From Berkiella sp964606325 (GTDB lineage Bacteria > Pseudomonadota > Gammaproteobacteria > Berkiellales > Berkiellaceae), in NCBI GenBank assembly GCA_964606325.1, contig CAZSGE010000004.1:62001-126000 (forward strand): a DNA stretch of 64,000 bases, given 5' to 3'. A program made the position numbers and the translations under genes. Of the stretch, positions 39,038-47,566 are shown in pieces. Position 1 is the stretch's first letter; every line of letters starts with the position of its first letter. The notes under the pieces are model-generated. The model ran no database searches and was not told the origin of the DNA. It worked only from the letters and a program-made list of their open reading frames with translations.

Positions 39038-41890
39038 ATGGATAAGATAAGCATTAGAGGTGCACGCACACATAACCTCAAATCCGTTAATTTAACGCTA
39101 CCACGAGATAAATTAATCGTCATTACTGGCTTATCTGGCTCAGGTAAATCTTCTTTGGCATTTGATACACTCTATGCCGAGGGCCAGCGCCGCTATGTAG
39201 AATCACTCTCTTCCTATGCGCGGCAGTTTTTATCCGTCATGGAAAAGCCAGATGTTGATCATATTGAGGGACTCTCCCCCGCTATTTCAATTGAGCAAAA
39301 AACAACCTCACATAACCCACGCTCAACGGTAGGCACCGTAACTGAGTTATATGATTACCTTAGGGTTTTGTTTGCTCGTGCCGGTCAGCCACGCTGTCCT
39401 GATCATGACATTCCTTTAGAAGCGCAGACTGTGAGTCAAATGGTGGATCATGTATTGGCTGCGCCCGAAGACACCAAAGCGCTGCTACTCGCGCCGGTGG
39501 TACGCGATAGAAAAGGCGAGCATTTGCACACGCTCGAACACCTCAAAAATAGTGGCTTTGTACGAGTGCGTATCAATGGCAGTCTGTATGATATTGATGA
39601 TGCTCCCAAGCTTGATTTGCGTAAAAAACACACCATTGAAGTGGTGGTTGATAGAATTAAAGTGCGCCCCGATCTGCGTCCCCGTTTAGCGGATTCTTTT
39701 GAAACAGCGCTGAAATTGAGCGATGGATTAGCCCGCATACATTGGATAGACAGTAAAAAAGAAATCTTATTCTCTGCAAAATATGCCTGCCCTGAATGTG
39801 GCTATAATTTACCTGAATTAGAGCCAAGAATATTTTCATTCAATAACCCCGCAGGAGCTTGCCCCAGTTGTGATGGTTTGGGAAGTAAACAATTTTTTGA
39901 TCCTAAACGCGTTGTACATTTACCTGAAATGAGCTTAGCTTGCGGCGCTGTTCGCGGTTGGGATAGGCGTAATCAATATTATTTTAGTATGCTCAAATCG
40001 TTAGCGAAACACTATGGATTTGATTTAGATACTCCCTTTAAGAGTTTGGCCAAAGAGACACAAAATGTCATTCTCTATGGTAGCGACGAAGAAGAAATTT
40101 CGTTCCATTATACCAATGAGCGTGGCGAAACTCGTAAACGGCGTCATCCCTTTGAAGGCGTAATTCCTAATCTCGAAAGACGATATCGTGATACCGATTC
40201 TGAATTTATTCGCGAAGAATTATCGCGATATTTAGCGCATCAACCTTGCCCTGAGTGTGAAGGCTCTCGTTTACGCAAAGAAGCGCGTTTTGTTTTTATC
40301 GGTAAAAAAACACTCCCTCATATCAGCGCAATGTCTATCAGTGATTGTTTATCTTATTTTGAAAAACTTAACTTAAGCGGGCGACGCAAAGAAATTGCGG
40401 ATAAACTATTAAAAGAAATTAAAGAGCGCTTAAAATTTTTAGTAGATGTGGGATTAGAATATTTAACATTAAATCGTACGGCAGAAACCCTTTCAGGCGG
40501 AGAAGCACAACGTATACGCTTGGCCAGCCAAATTGGCGCTGGTTTAGTGGGTGTAATGTATATTCTCGATGAGCCCTCTATTGGCTTACATCAAAGAGAC
40601 AATGCACGTTTATTGACGACCTTAAAGCATTTACGCGATATAGGTAACACAGTAATTGTGGTAGAGCATGATGAAGATGCTATTTTGTCAGCTGATCATG
40701 TAGTAGATATTGGCCCTGGCGCTGGTGTGCATGGCGGCGAAGTCGTGGCGCAAGGCACCCCTGCAGCTATTCTTAAAGCCAAAGGATCGCTGACTGGTCA
40801 ATATTTAAGCGGGAAATTATCTATCCCTATTCCAGCGCAACGGCGTCCCTTTAATCCTGAACGCACCCTTAAAATTACCGGCGCTAAAGGCAATAATTTG
40901 CACAATTTGACGGTAGAGTTTCCGCTTGGCCTAATGACCTGTGTAACAGGGGTTTCAGGCTCAGGAAAATCAACGTTAGTGAATGACACGTTGTGCCCCG
41001 TTGCTGCGCATGTACTCAATCATGCGGGCCTCAATCAAACTGCCCCTTATGACAAAATTACAGGTCTTGAACATTTAGATAAAGTGGTGGGGATTGACCA
41101 AAGTCCGATTGGTAGAACACCACGCTCTAATGCAGCCACTTATACTGGCTTATTCACCCATATCCGCGATTTATTTGCTGGCACCAATGAAGCCAGATCA
41201 CGAGGCTATCAAGTCGGGCGTTTTAGTTTTAACGTCAAAGGTGGCCGTTGTGAAGCGTGTGAAGGTGACGGTCTAATCAAAGTTGAAATGCATTTTCTCG
41301 CCGATGTCTATGTACTATGTGATGTCTGCAAGGGTAAACGTTACAACGATGAAACCTTACAAGTGCATTATAAAGGTAAGAATATCCATGAAGTGCTAGA
41401 AATGACCGTGGAAGATGCTTATATCTTTTTTGAAGCCATCCCATCTATCAAGCGCAAACTTAAAACGTTAATGGACGTGGGGCTAACTTATCTCAAGCTT
41501 GGACAAAGCGCGACAACACTTTCTGGTGGTGAAGCACAGCGTATTAAATTAGCAAAAGAACTATCACGTCGCGATACAGGAAATACCTTATATATTTTAG
41601 ACGAACCCACCACAGGATTACATTTTCACGATGTGAAGCAATTGTTAGATGTGTTGTTTCATTTACAAGCATCTGGAAACACGATTGTGATTATTGAACA
41701 TAATCTGGATGTTATTAAAGTTGCCGACTGGGTAATTGATTTGGGCCCAGAAGGTGGCGATAAAGGCGGACGGATTATTGCTTGTGGCACGCCTGAGCAA
41801 GTAGCGAAAACCAAAGGTTCTTATACAGGTGAATTTTTAGCACCGCTATTAAACCCTAAAAAATCTAAATCAAAAGTAATTGAATCATAA
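39038..41890 (+). CDS. uvrA: Excinuclease ABC subunit A
   Basis: The 950-residue damage-recognition ATPase of nucleotide excision repair. Two ABC modules carry Walker A GLSGSGKSS and GVSGSGKST, signature LSGGEAQRI twice, and Walker B ILDEPSIGL / ILDEPTTGL. Zinc modules are CPECGYNLPELEPR ... CPSCDGLG near 250-285 and CEACEGDGLIKVEMHF ... CDVCKGKRY near 740-770. All expected features are intact. It is divergent from the MFS-ssb pair with a 91-bp gap. I could not identify a convincing LexA box in that gap. Confidence 0.98.
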   Translation: MDKISIRGARTHNLKSVNLTLPRDKLIVITGLSGSGKSSLAFDTLYAEGQRRYVESLSSYARQFLSVMEKPDVDHIEGLSPAISIEQKTTSHNPRSTVGTVTELYDYLRVLFARAGQPRCPDHDIPLEAQTVSQMVDHVLAAPEDTKALLLAPVVRDRKGEHLHTLEHLKNSGFVRVRINGSLYDIDDAPKLDLRKKHTIEVVVDRIKVRPDLRPRLADSFETALKLSDGLARIHWIDSKKEILFSAKYACPECGYNLPELEPRIFSFNNPAGACPSCDGLGSKQFFDPKRVVHLPEMSLACGAVRGWDRRNQYYFSMLKSLAKHYGFDLDTPFKSLAKETQNVILYGSDEEEISFHYTNERGETRKRRHPFEGVIPNLERRYRDTDSEFIREELSRYLAHQPCPECEGSRLRKEARFVFIGKKTLPHISAMSISDCLSYFEKLNLSGRRKEIADKLLKEIKERLKFLVDVGLEYLTLNRTAETLSGGEAQRIRLASQIGAGLVGVMYILDEPSIGLHQRDNARLLTTLKHLRDIGNTVIVVEHDEDAILSADHVVDIGPGAGVHGGEVVAQGTPAAILKAKGSLTGQYLSGKLSIPIPAQRRPFNPERTLKITGAKGNNLHNLTVEFPLGLMTCVTGVSGSGKSTLVNDTLCPVAAHVLNHAGLNQTAPYDKITGLEHLDKVVGIDQSPIGRTPRSNAATYTGLFTHIRDLFAGTNEARSRGYQVGRFSFNVKGGRCEACEGDGLIKVEMHFLADVYVLCDVCKGKRYNDETLQVHYKGKNIHEVLEMTVEDAYIFFEAIPSIKRKLKTLMDVGLTYLKLGQSATTLSGGEAQRIKLAKELSRRDTGNTLYILDEPTTGLHFHDVKQLLDVLFHLQASGNTIVIIEHNLDVIKVADWVIDLGPEGGDKGGRIIACGTPEQVAKTKGSYTGEFLAPLLNPKKSKSKVIES

Positions 41891-41919
41891 TAGATTCGAA
41901 CTAACTAAGAGGTAAAATG

Positions 41920-42156
41920 ATGTCAAAGCAAGGTCCTTCACAAAAACTCACTTATACAAAAGAACAATTAATACTGTTGAGTCAAAGTCCTCATGCTCAA
42001 CAATGTCCAGAAGTACTACTACCACAAAACCAGGCTCTTATTTATGGCAATAATTTTGGGCAAGGAATTCAGCAAGAAAATGAAGAAGATAATGATGAAC
42101 TTGAAATTGAACCAACTGCTCAACGCGCAGTAAAGTGCAAACCATTACCTAGATAA
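41920..42156 (+). CDS. Small acidic protein with 4E-T-like eIF4E-binding motif
   Basis: This 78-residue orphan starts at ATG 41920 (AGAGG 7 bases upstream; an ATG one codon earlier is also possible). It begins MSKQGPS. Residues 12-18 are YTKEQLI, the eukaryotic eIF4E-binding consensus Y-x4-L-hydrophobic, and residues 24-30 read P-H-A-Q-Q-C-P. Human 4E-T (EIF4ENIF1), as I recall it, has YTKEELL followed at identical spacing by P-H-S-K-Q-R-P. Y, T, K, E, L, P, H, Q and P all align. The C-terminal third has an acidic block (EENEEDNDELEIE) about 17-30 residues from the end, resembling the E-block of Dot/Icm substrates. It is likely disordered. I infer a secreted inhibitor or recruiter of host eIF4E. 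Confidence 0.7.
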   Translation: MSKQGPSQKLTYTKEQLILLSQSPHAQQCPEVLLPQNQALIYGNNFGQGIQQENEEDNDELEIEPTAQRAVKCKPLPR

Positions 42157-42245
42157 AATACATCCATCTTGGACAAGGATTGTCCTGTCTCTTATTAAAC
42201 GCTTGACTTAATCTTCCTTCGATCTTTATTCTAAAAATACGACTA

Positions 42246-43493
42246 ATGCCGTTGCAAAGGATTGCGGGCAATATGCTTATTTCTCCTGTAAATTCATCCA
42301 TTCGCATCACACGTTTATATGACAAACGCGCTCTAAAGATATGTCTAAAAAAAGAGAATCAATTAGGACAAGGTAGTTTTGGTTGTGCATACCAAGTTAC
42401 ACACCCCCTAAATAATGGTCTAATGGTTTGCAAAGTAATTGATCTACAAGGTAAAAGTAAGCATTTTCATCTATCCTCTCACCATTTATTACGCTTAGCC
42501 TATCGAGAGCTAACCTATTTACAAAAAGTAAATATGCTTATTGGATATTTTCATGATGAAAATAACCATAAAATGTATATTCTAATGAAATACATTAAAG
42601 GAAGAAGTGAATGGAGTATTAACAAAATTAAAAACCCCTCTGTTGAATACCTCAGTTTTTGCGCATTGCGAGCTTGTCATCGACAAGGGATCGCACACAA
42701 TGATCCACATCAAGGTAATTTTCTCATCGATCAACAACTTCAGGTTGCGACCGTAATCGATTTTGGTTTGGCCAAAACTCATAACCCTTTTAGAGAAATT
42801 CGTGATTATTATAAGTTTTTAAAAAAACGCAATGCGGCACGTGCACCTCTTAGTCTAGAAAGAGATTTAACATATCATCATTTATTGCAATTTTATTGCG
42901 AAGAAATGCACAACTATATCAAAAATAATAAATTAGAAATGGCCAAACAGCTTTTTATCTATAGCGCCATTATTATTAGTGCCTCTTGTGGCGTGAGTGT
43001 GTTAGGGGCAGCAAGTTTAATCGCACAACAACTCATCAAAATGGTTTTACTTCAACGTTTAAGTGAATTATGCGAAACCATAGAAGATATTTATGAAATC
43101 CGTGGCTGGAATCAAATTAATAGCAAAGAAATGCGGCATTATTACCAAGCAATAACCGCTTTATTAGTTGTTTTACAAGGTTTTTTATTTGCATTAAATA
43201 TCTCATCTCTTTATTCGAGCTCCTCGCTTTGTTGGCAACGCTGGGTAAACCTAACTCCCCCTGTTGAAATGGCTTATCTCGTACTCGCGCTTAAGCCACT
43301 TATTCATGCAATAGAATATTGGCGAGATTTTTGTGAAAAGTATCTCTTTAGTGACACACACATTACCAATCGATATGAAAAACATCTGCTGTCACAAGTG
43401 TATTTACCTCAATACCATAGTAAACGCGCGGGTGTCATCACGCGTTCACAATCGCACTCACATTTGCCTGGCAGGCGGAATTCTCTTGCCTAA
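42246..43493 (+). CDS. Eukaryotic-like Ser/Thr kinase with membrane segments
   Basis: The protein is 415 residues from 42246, or 406 from an internal ATG at 42273. A complete kinase core is present: glycine loop LGQGSFGCAY (40-49), C-K63 (VAIK lysine), E88 in helix C, hinge ILMKYIKG, catalytic loop H151-N-D153-P-H-Q-G-N158, and D172-F-G. After the kinase, hydrophobic stretches at about 236-265 (IYSAIIISASCGVSVLGAASLI) and 300-325 (ITALLVVLQGFLFALNI) suggest membrane insertion. The tail ends in a basic RRNSLA. All catalytic residues fit an active kinase. Bacterial PASTA/Pkn architecture is absent. It is likely a membrane-targeted effector kinase, part of the orphan trio here. Confidence 0.8.
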   Translation: MPLQRIAGNMLISPVNSSIRITRLYDKRALKICLKKENQLGQGSFGCAYQVTHPLNNGLMVCKVIDLQGKSKHFHLSSHHLLRLAYRELTYLQKVNMLIGYFHDENNHKMYILMKYIKGRSEWSINKIKNPSVEYLSFCALRACHRQGIAHNDPHQGNFLIDQQLQVATVIDFGLAKTHNPFREIRDYYKFLKKRNAARAPLSLERDLTYHHLLQFYCEEMHNYIKNNKLEMAKQLFIYSAIIISASCGVSVLGAASLIAQQLIKMVLLQRLSELCETIEDIYEIRGWNQINSKEMRHYYQAITALLVVLQGFLFALNISSLYSSSSLCWQRWVNLTPPVEMAYLVLALKPLIHAIEYWRDFCEKYLFSDTHITNRYEKHLLSQVYLPQYHSKRAGVITRSQSHSHLPGRRNSLA

Positions 43494-43611
43494 CAACTCA
43501 TCTCATTAATATGACCTATCGTCTATAAAAAGAACACATATGTTGATTAGATAACATATTGCTCTACAATGAGCTGCAATATCAGATTATGCGTATCAAT
43601 AAGAGGTTCAT

Positions 43612-44343
43612 ATGTCACAGCTAGGTCCAGAAGCGGGTTTAATATCAGCTTTATTTAATTATGCTACTCAAAATATAAATAACATGACGCCACCTGCAAG
43701 TAATGCAATGTGCGCATTGGGCGATCTACTGTGCGAAGTCTCAAACGGCAATTATGCTCTGCCAACAATGATGAGTAGTATTATCGCAACGGCAGAGGCC
43801 ACCACTGGCATCAATCGTTACTATTCCGGTCCTGTTGCATTGTTATTTGTAGGCGCTTATTTTTACAGAAAATATAATGCAAAAACCGCCTTTGATTTAA
43901 TTTTAAATACAATCAAAACAGAATTTGGCGATAAATCTGTAGCGCTTGAAATTTTTAATGGCTTTAAGAAAGCGATTGAAGAAGCCGCTGACAAACAAGT
44001 TGAAGAATTTATCAGCAAGTACAAAACAACCAATAGCGGGATGGACCAAAAAGCAAAAGATAATGCTAGAAACAAATTTACTGAAGAGTTGATCAAAGGA
44101 TTCATGCCCAACTTACTACAAAACCTAAGAGCGAATAAAAACACTTTAGAAACACAGGCAAAAGATGTGGCTGATTCAGTTATCAATGACATGGCTAATG
44201 TTTCTGTACTGCCCGCTATCCCAGGTGCACAGAACGCACCAGCACAATTGCTACAGGTAGCAGCAAAGAAGGAACTGAGTCGTTTTATACGCGAAAACAT
44301 CGTTAGCCCAAAGGGCGCTACCGTTGTTTTAAAAAATAAATAA
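43612..44343 (+). CDS. Hypothetical protein, candidate effector
   Basis: This 243-residue protein starts MSQLGPEAG, again M-S-x-x-G-P. Gly/Tyr-rich hydrophobic residues at about 68-86 (YYSGPVALLFVGAYFYRKY) may be a membrane segment. The rest is helical and charged (FKKAIEEAADKQVEEFISKY; RNKFTEELIKGF) and ends in a basic VVLKNK. AAGAGG lies upstream of the ATG. No family is recognised. A strong terminator follows. It is the last of three orphan genes inserted between uvrA and the ribosomal block. Confidence 0.6.
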   Translation: MSQLGPEAGLISALFNYATQNINNMTPPASNAMCALGDLLCEVSNGNYALPTMMSSIIATAEATTGINRYYSGPVALLFVGAYFYRKYNAKTAFDLILNTIKTEFGDKSVALEIFNGFKKAIEEAADKQVEEFISKYKTTNSGMDQKAKDNARNKFTEELIKGFMPNLLQNLRANKNTLETQAKDVADSVINDMANVSVLPAIPGAQNAPAQLLQVAAKKELSRFIRENIVSPKGATVVLKNK

Positions 44344-44362
44344 AATCCACTTTTTGAAACAA

Positions 44363-44391
44363 AAAAAAGCCAGGTTAACCCTGGCTTTTTT
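44363..44391. terminator. Bidirectional terminator at the rplQ/orphan boundary
   Basis: A 12-bp stem (aaaaaagccagg / cctggctttttt) with a 5-base loop has A and T runs on both sides. It can end the plus-strand orphan transcript and the minus-strand rplQ transcript. Confidence 0.9.
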
Positions 44392-44410
44392 ATAATAAAC
44401 TTACCGCTTA

Positions 44411-44779
44411 TTACTCAGCAATTTCACGATCTACCAATTCAACAATCGCTAAAGGTGCATTGTCGCCGGCACGAAAACCGCATTTTAACACACGCAAATA
44501 GCCACCTGGACGTGCACTATTACGTGGTCCGATTTCGGTAAATAGTTTAGTAACGATTTCTCTATCGCGCAGACGATTATAAGCTAAACGTCTATTTGCA
44601 TGAGAATCTACTTTACCCAATGTAATCAAAGGCTCAACAACTGAACGTAATGATTTAGCTTTCGGCAAGGTAGTTTTAATCAGACCATGCTTCATCAATG
44701 AAACAGCCATATTTTGGAACATGGCTTTACGATGTGAGCTGGTACGATTTAATTTACGACCTGATTTTTGATGGCGCAT
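44411..44779 (-). CDS. rplQ: 50S ribosomal protein L17
   Basis: The 122-residue protein lines the peptide exit-tunnel side of the large subunit. The N-terminal MRHQKSGRKLNRTSSHRKA is diagnostic for L17. The length is near the usual 120-130. It is the last gene of the alpha operon, 8 bases after rpoA, and is followed by the bidirectional terminator. Confidence 0.97.
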   Translation of the reverse strand: MRHQKSGRKLNRTSSHRKAMFQNMAVSLMKHGLIKTTLPKAKSLRSVVEPLITLGKVDSHANRRLAYNRLRDREIVTKLFTEIGPRNSARPGGYLRVLKCGFRAGDNAPLAIVELVDREIAE

Positions 44780-44787
44780 GACACTTC

Positions 44788-45804
44788 CTAATTAGTCGTC
44801 GTGTTTTCTTTCTTTTCTAAACCTGCTGGTGGCCATCCCTCGAGCTTCATCCCAAGTGATAACCCCTTCGCGGCTAAAACATCCTTAATTTCTGTTAAAG
44901 ATTTTTTGCCCAGGTTTGGTGTTTTCAACAACTCCATTTCTGTACGTTGAATCAAATCACCGATGTAGTAGATATTTTCTGCTTTTAAGCAATTAGCAGA
45001 ACGAACTGTAAGTTCAAGTTCATCAACAGGACGTAAAAGAATTGGATCTATGCCCACTTCTTTCTTGGCTTCTGTTGGTCTTTCTTGACCTTTAAGATCA
45101 ACAAATACTGAGAGTTGCTCTGCCAAAATGGTCGCAGACCGACGAATTGCTTCTTCAGGATCTAACGTACCATTGGTTTCAATATCAATAATAAGCTTGT
45201 CTAAATCCGTTCTATTTTCTACACGCGCTCTTTCAACGGTGTAGGTAACTCTGCGCACAGGGCTAAATGATGCGTCTAATTGCAGATGTCCAATTGTTGC
45301 TGATTCTTGCATTTCAGCTGTTTTACGTATGGTCACCGGCTCATAGCCACGTCCACGCGCAACGGTTAAAATCATTTTGATTTTACCTTGTGGTGCTGTG
45401 ATGTTAGCAATGATGTGATCAGGGTTTGCTACTTCCATATTTGGATCGAGCTGAATGTCACCGGCTTTAACAGGACCTTGTCCTGTTTTCTCCAAACGCA
45501 GTTCAAATTCATTCTTGCCTTCACCCAACAATTTAAAGGCAATACCTTTAAGATTGAGCAAAATTTCAATTACGTCTTCTTGTACACCTTCAATAGTGGT
45601 GTACTCATGCAACACGCCTTCAATTTGGGTTTTAACAACTGCGCACCCTGGCATGCTGGATAATAAAATTCGACGCAACGCATTGCCTAAGGTATGGCCA
45701 AAACCACGCTCCAATGGCTCCAAGGTTACCCTGGCTTGATTGCGCCCTTTGTCTTGGACTGTAATAGATCGGGGTTTTAAAAATTCTGCCACCGCACGTT
45801 GCAT
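44788..45804 (-). CDS. rpoA: RNA polymerase alpha subunit
   Basis: The 338-residue subunit has the N-terminal dimerisation domain (LERGFGHTLGNALRRILLSSMPG) and a C-terminal domain (about 255-320) that contacts UP elements and activators, with VDELELTVRSANCLKAENI and NLGKKSLTEIKDVL. It is slightly longer than E. coli RpoA (329), through an Ala/Gly/Lys tail. It lies between rpsD and rplQ as in E. coli. Confidence 0.98.
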   Translation of the reverse strand: MQRAVAEFLKPRSITVQDKGRNQARVTLEPLERGFGHTLGNALRRILLSSMPGCAVVKTQIEGVLHEYTTIEGVQEDVIEILLNLKGIAFKLLGEGKNEFELRLEKTGQGPVKAGDIQLDPNMEVANPDHIIANITAPQGKIKMILTVARGRGYEPVTIRKTAEMQESATIGHLQLDASFSPVRRVTYTVERARVENRTDLDKLIIDIETNGTLDPEEAIRRSATILAEQLSVFVDLKGQERPTEAKKEVGIDPILLRPVDELELTVRSANCLKAENIYYIGDLIQRTEMELLKTPNLGKKSLTEIKDVLAAKGLSLGMKLEGWPPAGLEKKENTTTN

Positions 45805-45825
45805 GCAATCTTCCTCCGGTTGGGA

Positions 45826-46440
45826 TTATTTTGAGTAGAGCTCAACGACTAATTGTTCATTAATATCTGATGGCAATTCATCACGATCTGGCACTCGCTT
45901 GAATTCACCTGACATGCCTTTAGCATCCACTTCCACCCAATCAGCCCAGCCACGGTCTTCGGCTTGCTTGAGCGCATCAATAATACGACCTTGTTCACGC
46001 GCACGTTCACGAATAGAAATTACATCACCTGGCTTAACTTGGTATGAAGGAATGTTCACGCCTTTACCATTCACAAGAATAGCCTTATGGGAAACTAACT
46101 GACGAGCTTCTTTGCGTGTCACAGCAAAACCTAAACGGAATACAACGTTATCAAGTCTTGATTCAAGCAATTGAAGCAATAATACGCCTGTTGCAGCTTT
46201 ACTTTTCGCTGCTTGTTTGTACATTCTTCTGAATTGTCTTTCGAGTACGCAATATTTGAAACGTAAAGCTTGCTTTTCAGTAAGCTGCAAACCGTAGTTG
46301 GTTTCTCGTCGTCGCGCCTGACCATGCTGACCTGGGCGAGTGTGAATTTTGCATTTTGATTCAAGATCACGCGTTTTGAATTCTAGATCTTTCCCATATC
46401 TTCGGGACAATACACACGTTGGTCCGGTATATCTTGCCAT
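45826..46440 (-). CDS. rpsD: 30S ribosomal protein S4
   Basis: This 204-residue primary 16S rRNA-binding protein starts MARYTGPTCVLSRRYGKDL. An S4 RNA-binding domain follows (RLDNVVFRLGFAVTRKEARQLVSHKAILVNGKGVNIPSY). In E. coli S4 represses the alpha operon; here it sits in the same order, 21 bases upstream of rpoA. The length is normal. Confidence 0.98.
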   Translation of the reverse strand: MARYTGPTCVLSRRYGKDLEFKTRDLESKCKIHTRPGQHGQARRRETNYGLQLTEKQALRFKYCVLERQFRRMYKQAAKSKAATGVLLLQLLESRLDNVVFRLGFAVTRKEARQLVSHKAILVNGKGVNIPSYQVKPGDVISIRERAREQGRIIDALKQAEDRGWADWVEVDAKGMSGEFKRVPDRDELPSDINEQLVVELYSK

Positions 46441-46466
46441 AATTAATTTTCACCCAACCTTAAAAT

Positions 46467-46934
46467 TTATACTCGACGCGCTTTTGGAGCTCGGCATCCG
46501 TTAAAAGGAATACCTGTCACATCAAAAATCGCGGTAATTTGTACGACATCACGTACTGCACGTACTGATGCATCTCGACCTGGTCCTGGACCATAAATTC
46601 TCACTTCAGCAGACTCAGCGCCATACAATTCTCTGGCTTTCTGAATGGCCTTGCCTGCGGCAACCTGCCCAGCAAAGGGGGTGCTTTTACGTGAACCTCT
46701 AAAACCACAACCACCAGCTGTCGCCCAAGATAAGGTGTTTCCCTTAACATCGGTAACGTTAATGAGGGTGTTATTGAAAGAGGCATAAACGTGAACAATA
46801 ACGTCAGAAATGACTCGTTTGGTCTTTCTTTTGAGACGTCCTTGACCTTTACCAGCTGCACCAGTAGCTGAGCCTGTGCTGCCGCCTGTGCCGCCTTCAG
46901 TGGTTTCTTCTATTACTTGATTACTTTCTGACAT
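46467..46934 (-). CDS. rpsK: 30S ribosomal protein S11 with N-terminal extension
   Basis: At 155 residues it is about 26 longer than typical S11 (~129). The conserved part starts near KRKTKRVISDVIVHVYASFNNT and includes the rRNA platform block GCGFRGSRKSTPFAGQ and the C-terminal NGCRAPKARRV. The extra N-terminus is low in complexity, rich in Gly, Ser, Thr and Glu (ETTEGGTGGSTGSATGAAG). Its ATG is in the right place after rpsM, so the extension is probably translated. Confidence 0.95.
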   Translation of the reverse strand: MSESNQVIEETTEGGTGGSTGSATGAAGKGQGRLKRKTKRVISDVIVHVYASFNNTLINVTDVKGNTLSWATAGGCGFRGSRKSTPFAGQVAAGKAIQKARELYGAESAEVRIYGPGPGRDASVRAVRDVVQITAIFDVTGIPFNGCRAPKARRV

Positions 46935-46962
46935 TTTTTAATCCAGCTAATTTCAAAACTTA

Positions 46963-47340
46963 CTAATCTTTTTTATCTTTCGCGATTCGATTACCGCGTG
47001 GACCTTTACGTGTACGTGCATTGGTACGTGTTCTTTGGCCTCTCATTGGCAAGCCTGCACGATGACGTTTTCCACGGTAGCAACCAATATCGCGTAATCG
47101 CTTAATCCGCATAGACACTTCACGTCGTAAATCACCTTCTGTTAAAAAGGTAGCTACGGCTTCCTGAAGTTTACGAACGGTATCGTCGTCTAAATCTTTT
47201 ACTTTTGTTGTAGTAGGTACACTAACCTTCTCGCAAAGCATAATCGCGCGCGTGTTGCCTATGCCATAGACACTTTGCAATGCAACACGGATGTGCTTAT
47301 TGGGCTCCAGCGGTACGTTCTGAATTCGAACAGCAGACAT
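46963..47340 (-). CDS. rpsM: 30S ribosomal protein S13
   Basis: The 125-residue head protein contacts the A- and P-site tRNAs and forms the B1 bridges. Signatures are VYGIGNTRA (helix-hairpin-helix-like), DIGCYRGKRHRAGLPMRGQRTRTNARTRKG and a basic tail (IAKDKKD) that is slightly longer than usual. It begins the alpha-operon part downstream of rpmJ. Confidence 0.97.
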   Translation of the reverse strand: MSAVRIQNVPLEPNKHIRVALQSVYGIGNTRAIMLCEKVSVPTTTKVKDLDDDTVRKLQEAVATFLTEGDLRREVSMRIKRLRDIGCYRGKRHRAGLPMRGQRTRTNARTRKGPRGNRIAKDKKD

Positions 47341-47432
47341 GAATTGCTCCTAATATCACCCTGGCGCATGTAGACGCAACAGACTACTGCACCTTAACCG
47401 AAAAATCAAATATATACTCTTTAGAACTGCCT

Positions 47433-47561
47433 TTAACCCTGCCGTTGCTTATGGCGTGGGTTATCCTTGCAAATAACAAACAGAGCCTTTTTATTGCGCT
47501 TTGTTCGGCTGACAACTGTGCAGCCCTTACACATCTTCTTGATCGATGCTCGTACTTTCAT
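47433..47561 (-). CDS. rpmJ: 50S ribosomal protein L36
   Basis: This small gene encodes 42 residues, starting MKVRASIKKMCKGC and ending VICKDNPRHKQRQG. The zinc ligands C11, C14, the later Cys and the His near the C-terminus are all present, so this is the zinc-binding form. It is a few residues longer than the common 37-38 because of a SRTKRNKKALF insert in the middle loop. It lies 5 bases after secY, its standard place. Confidence 0.93.
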   Translation of the reverse strand: MKVRASIKKMCKGCTVVSRTKRNKKALFVICKDNPRHKQRQG

Positions 47562-47566
47562 AATGC

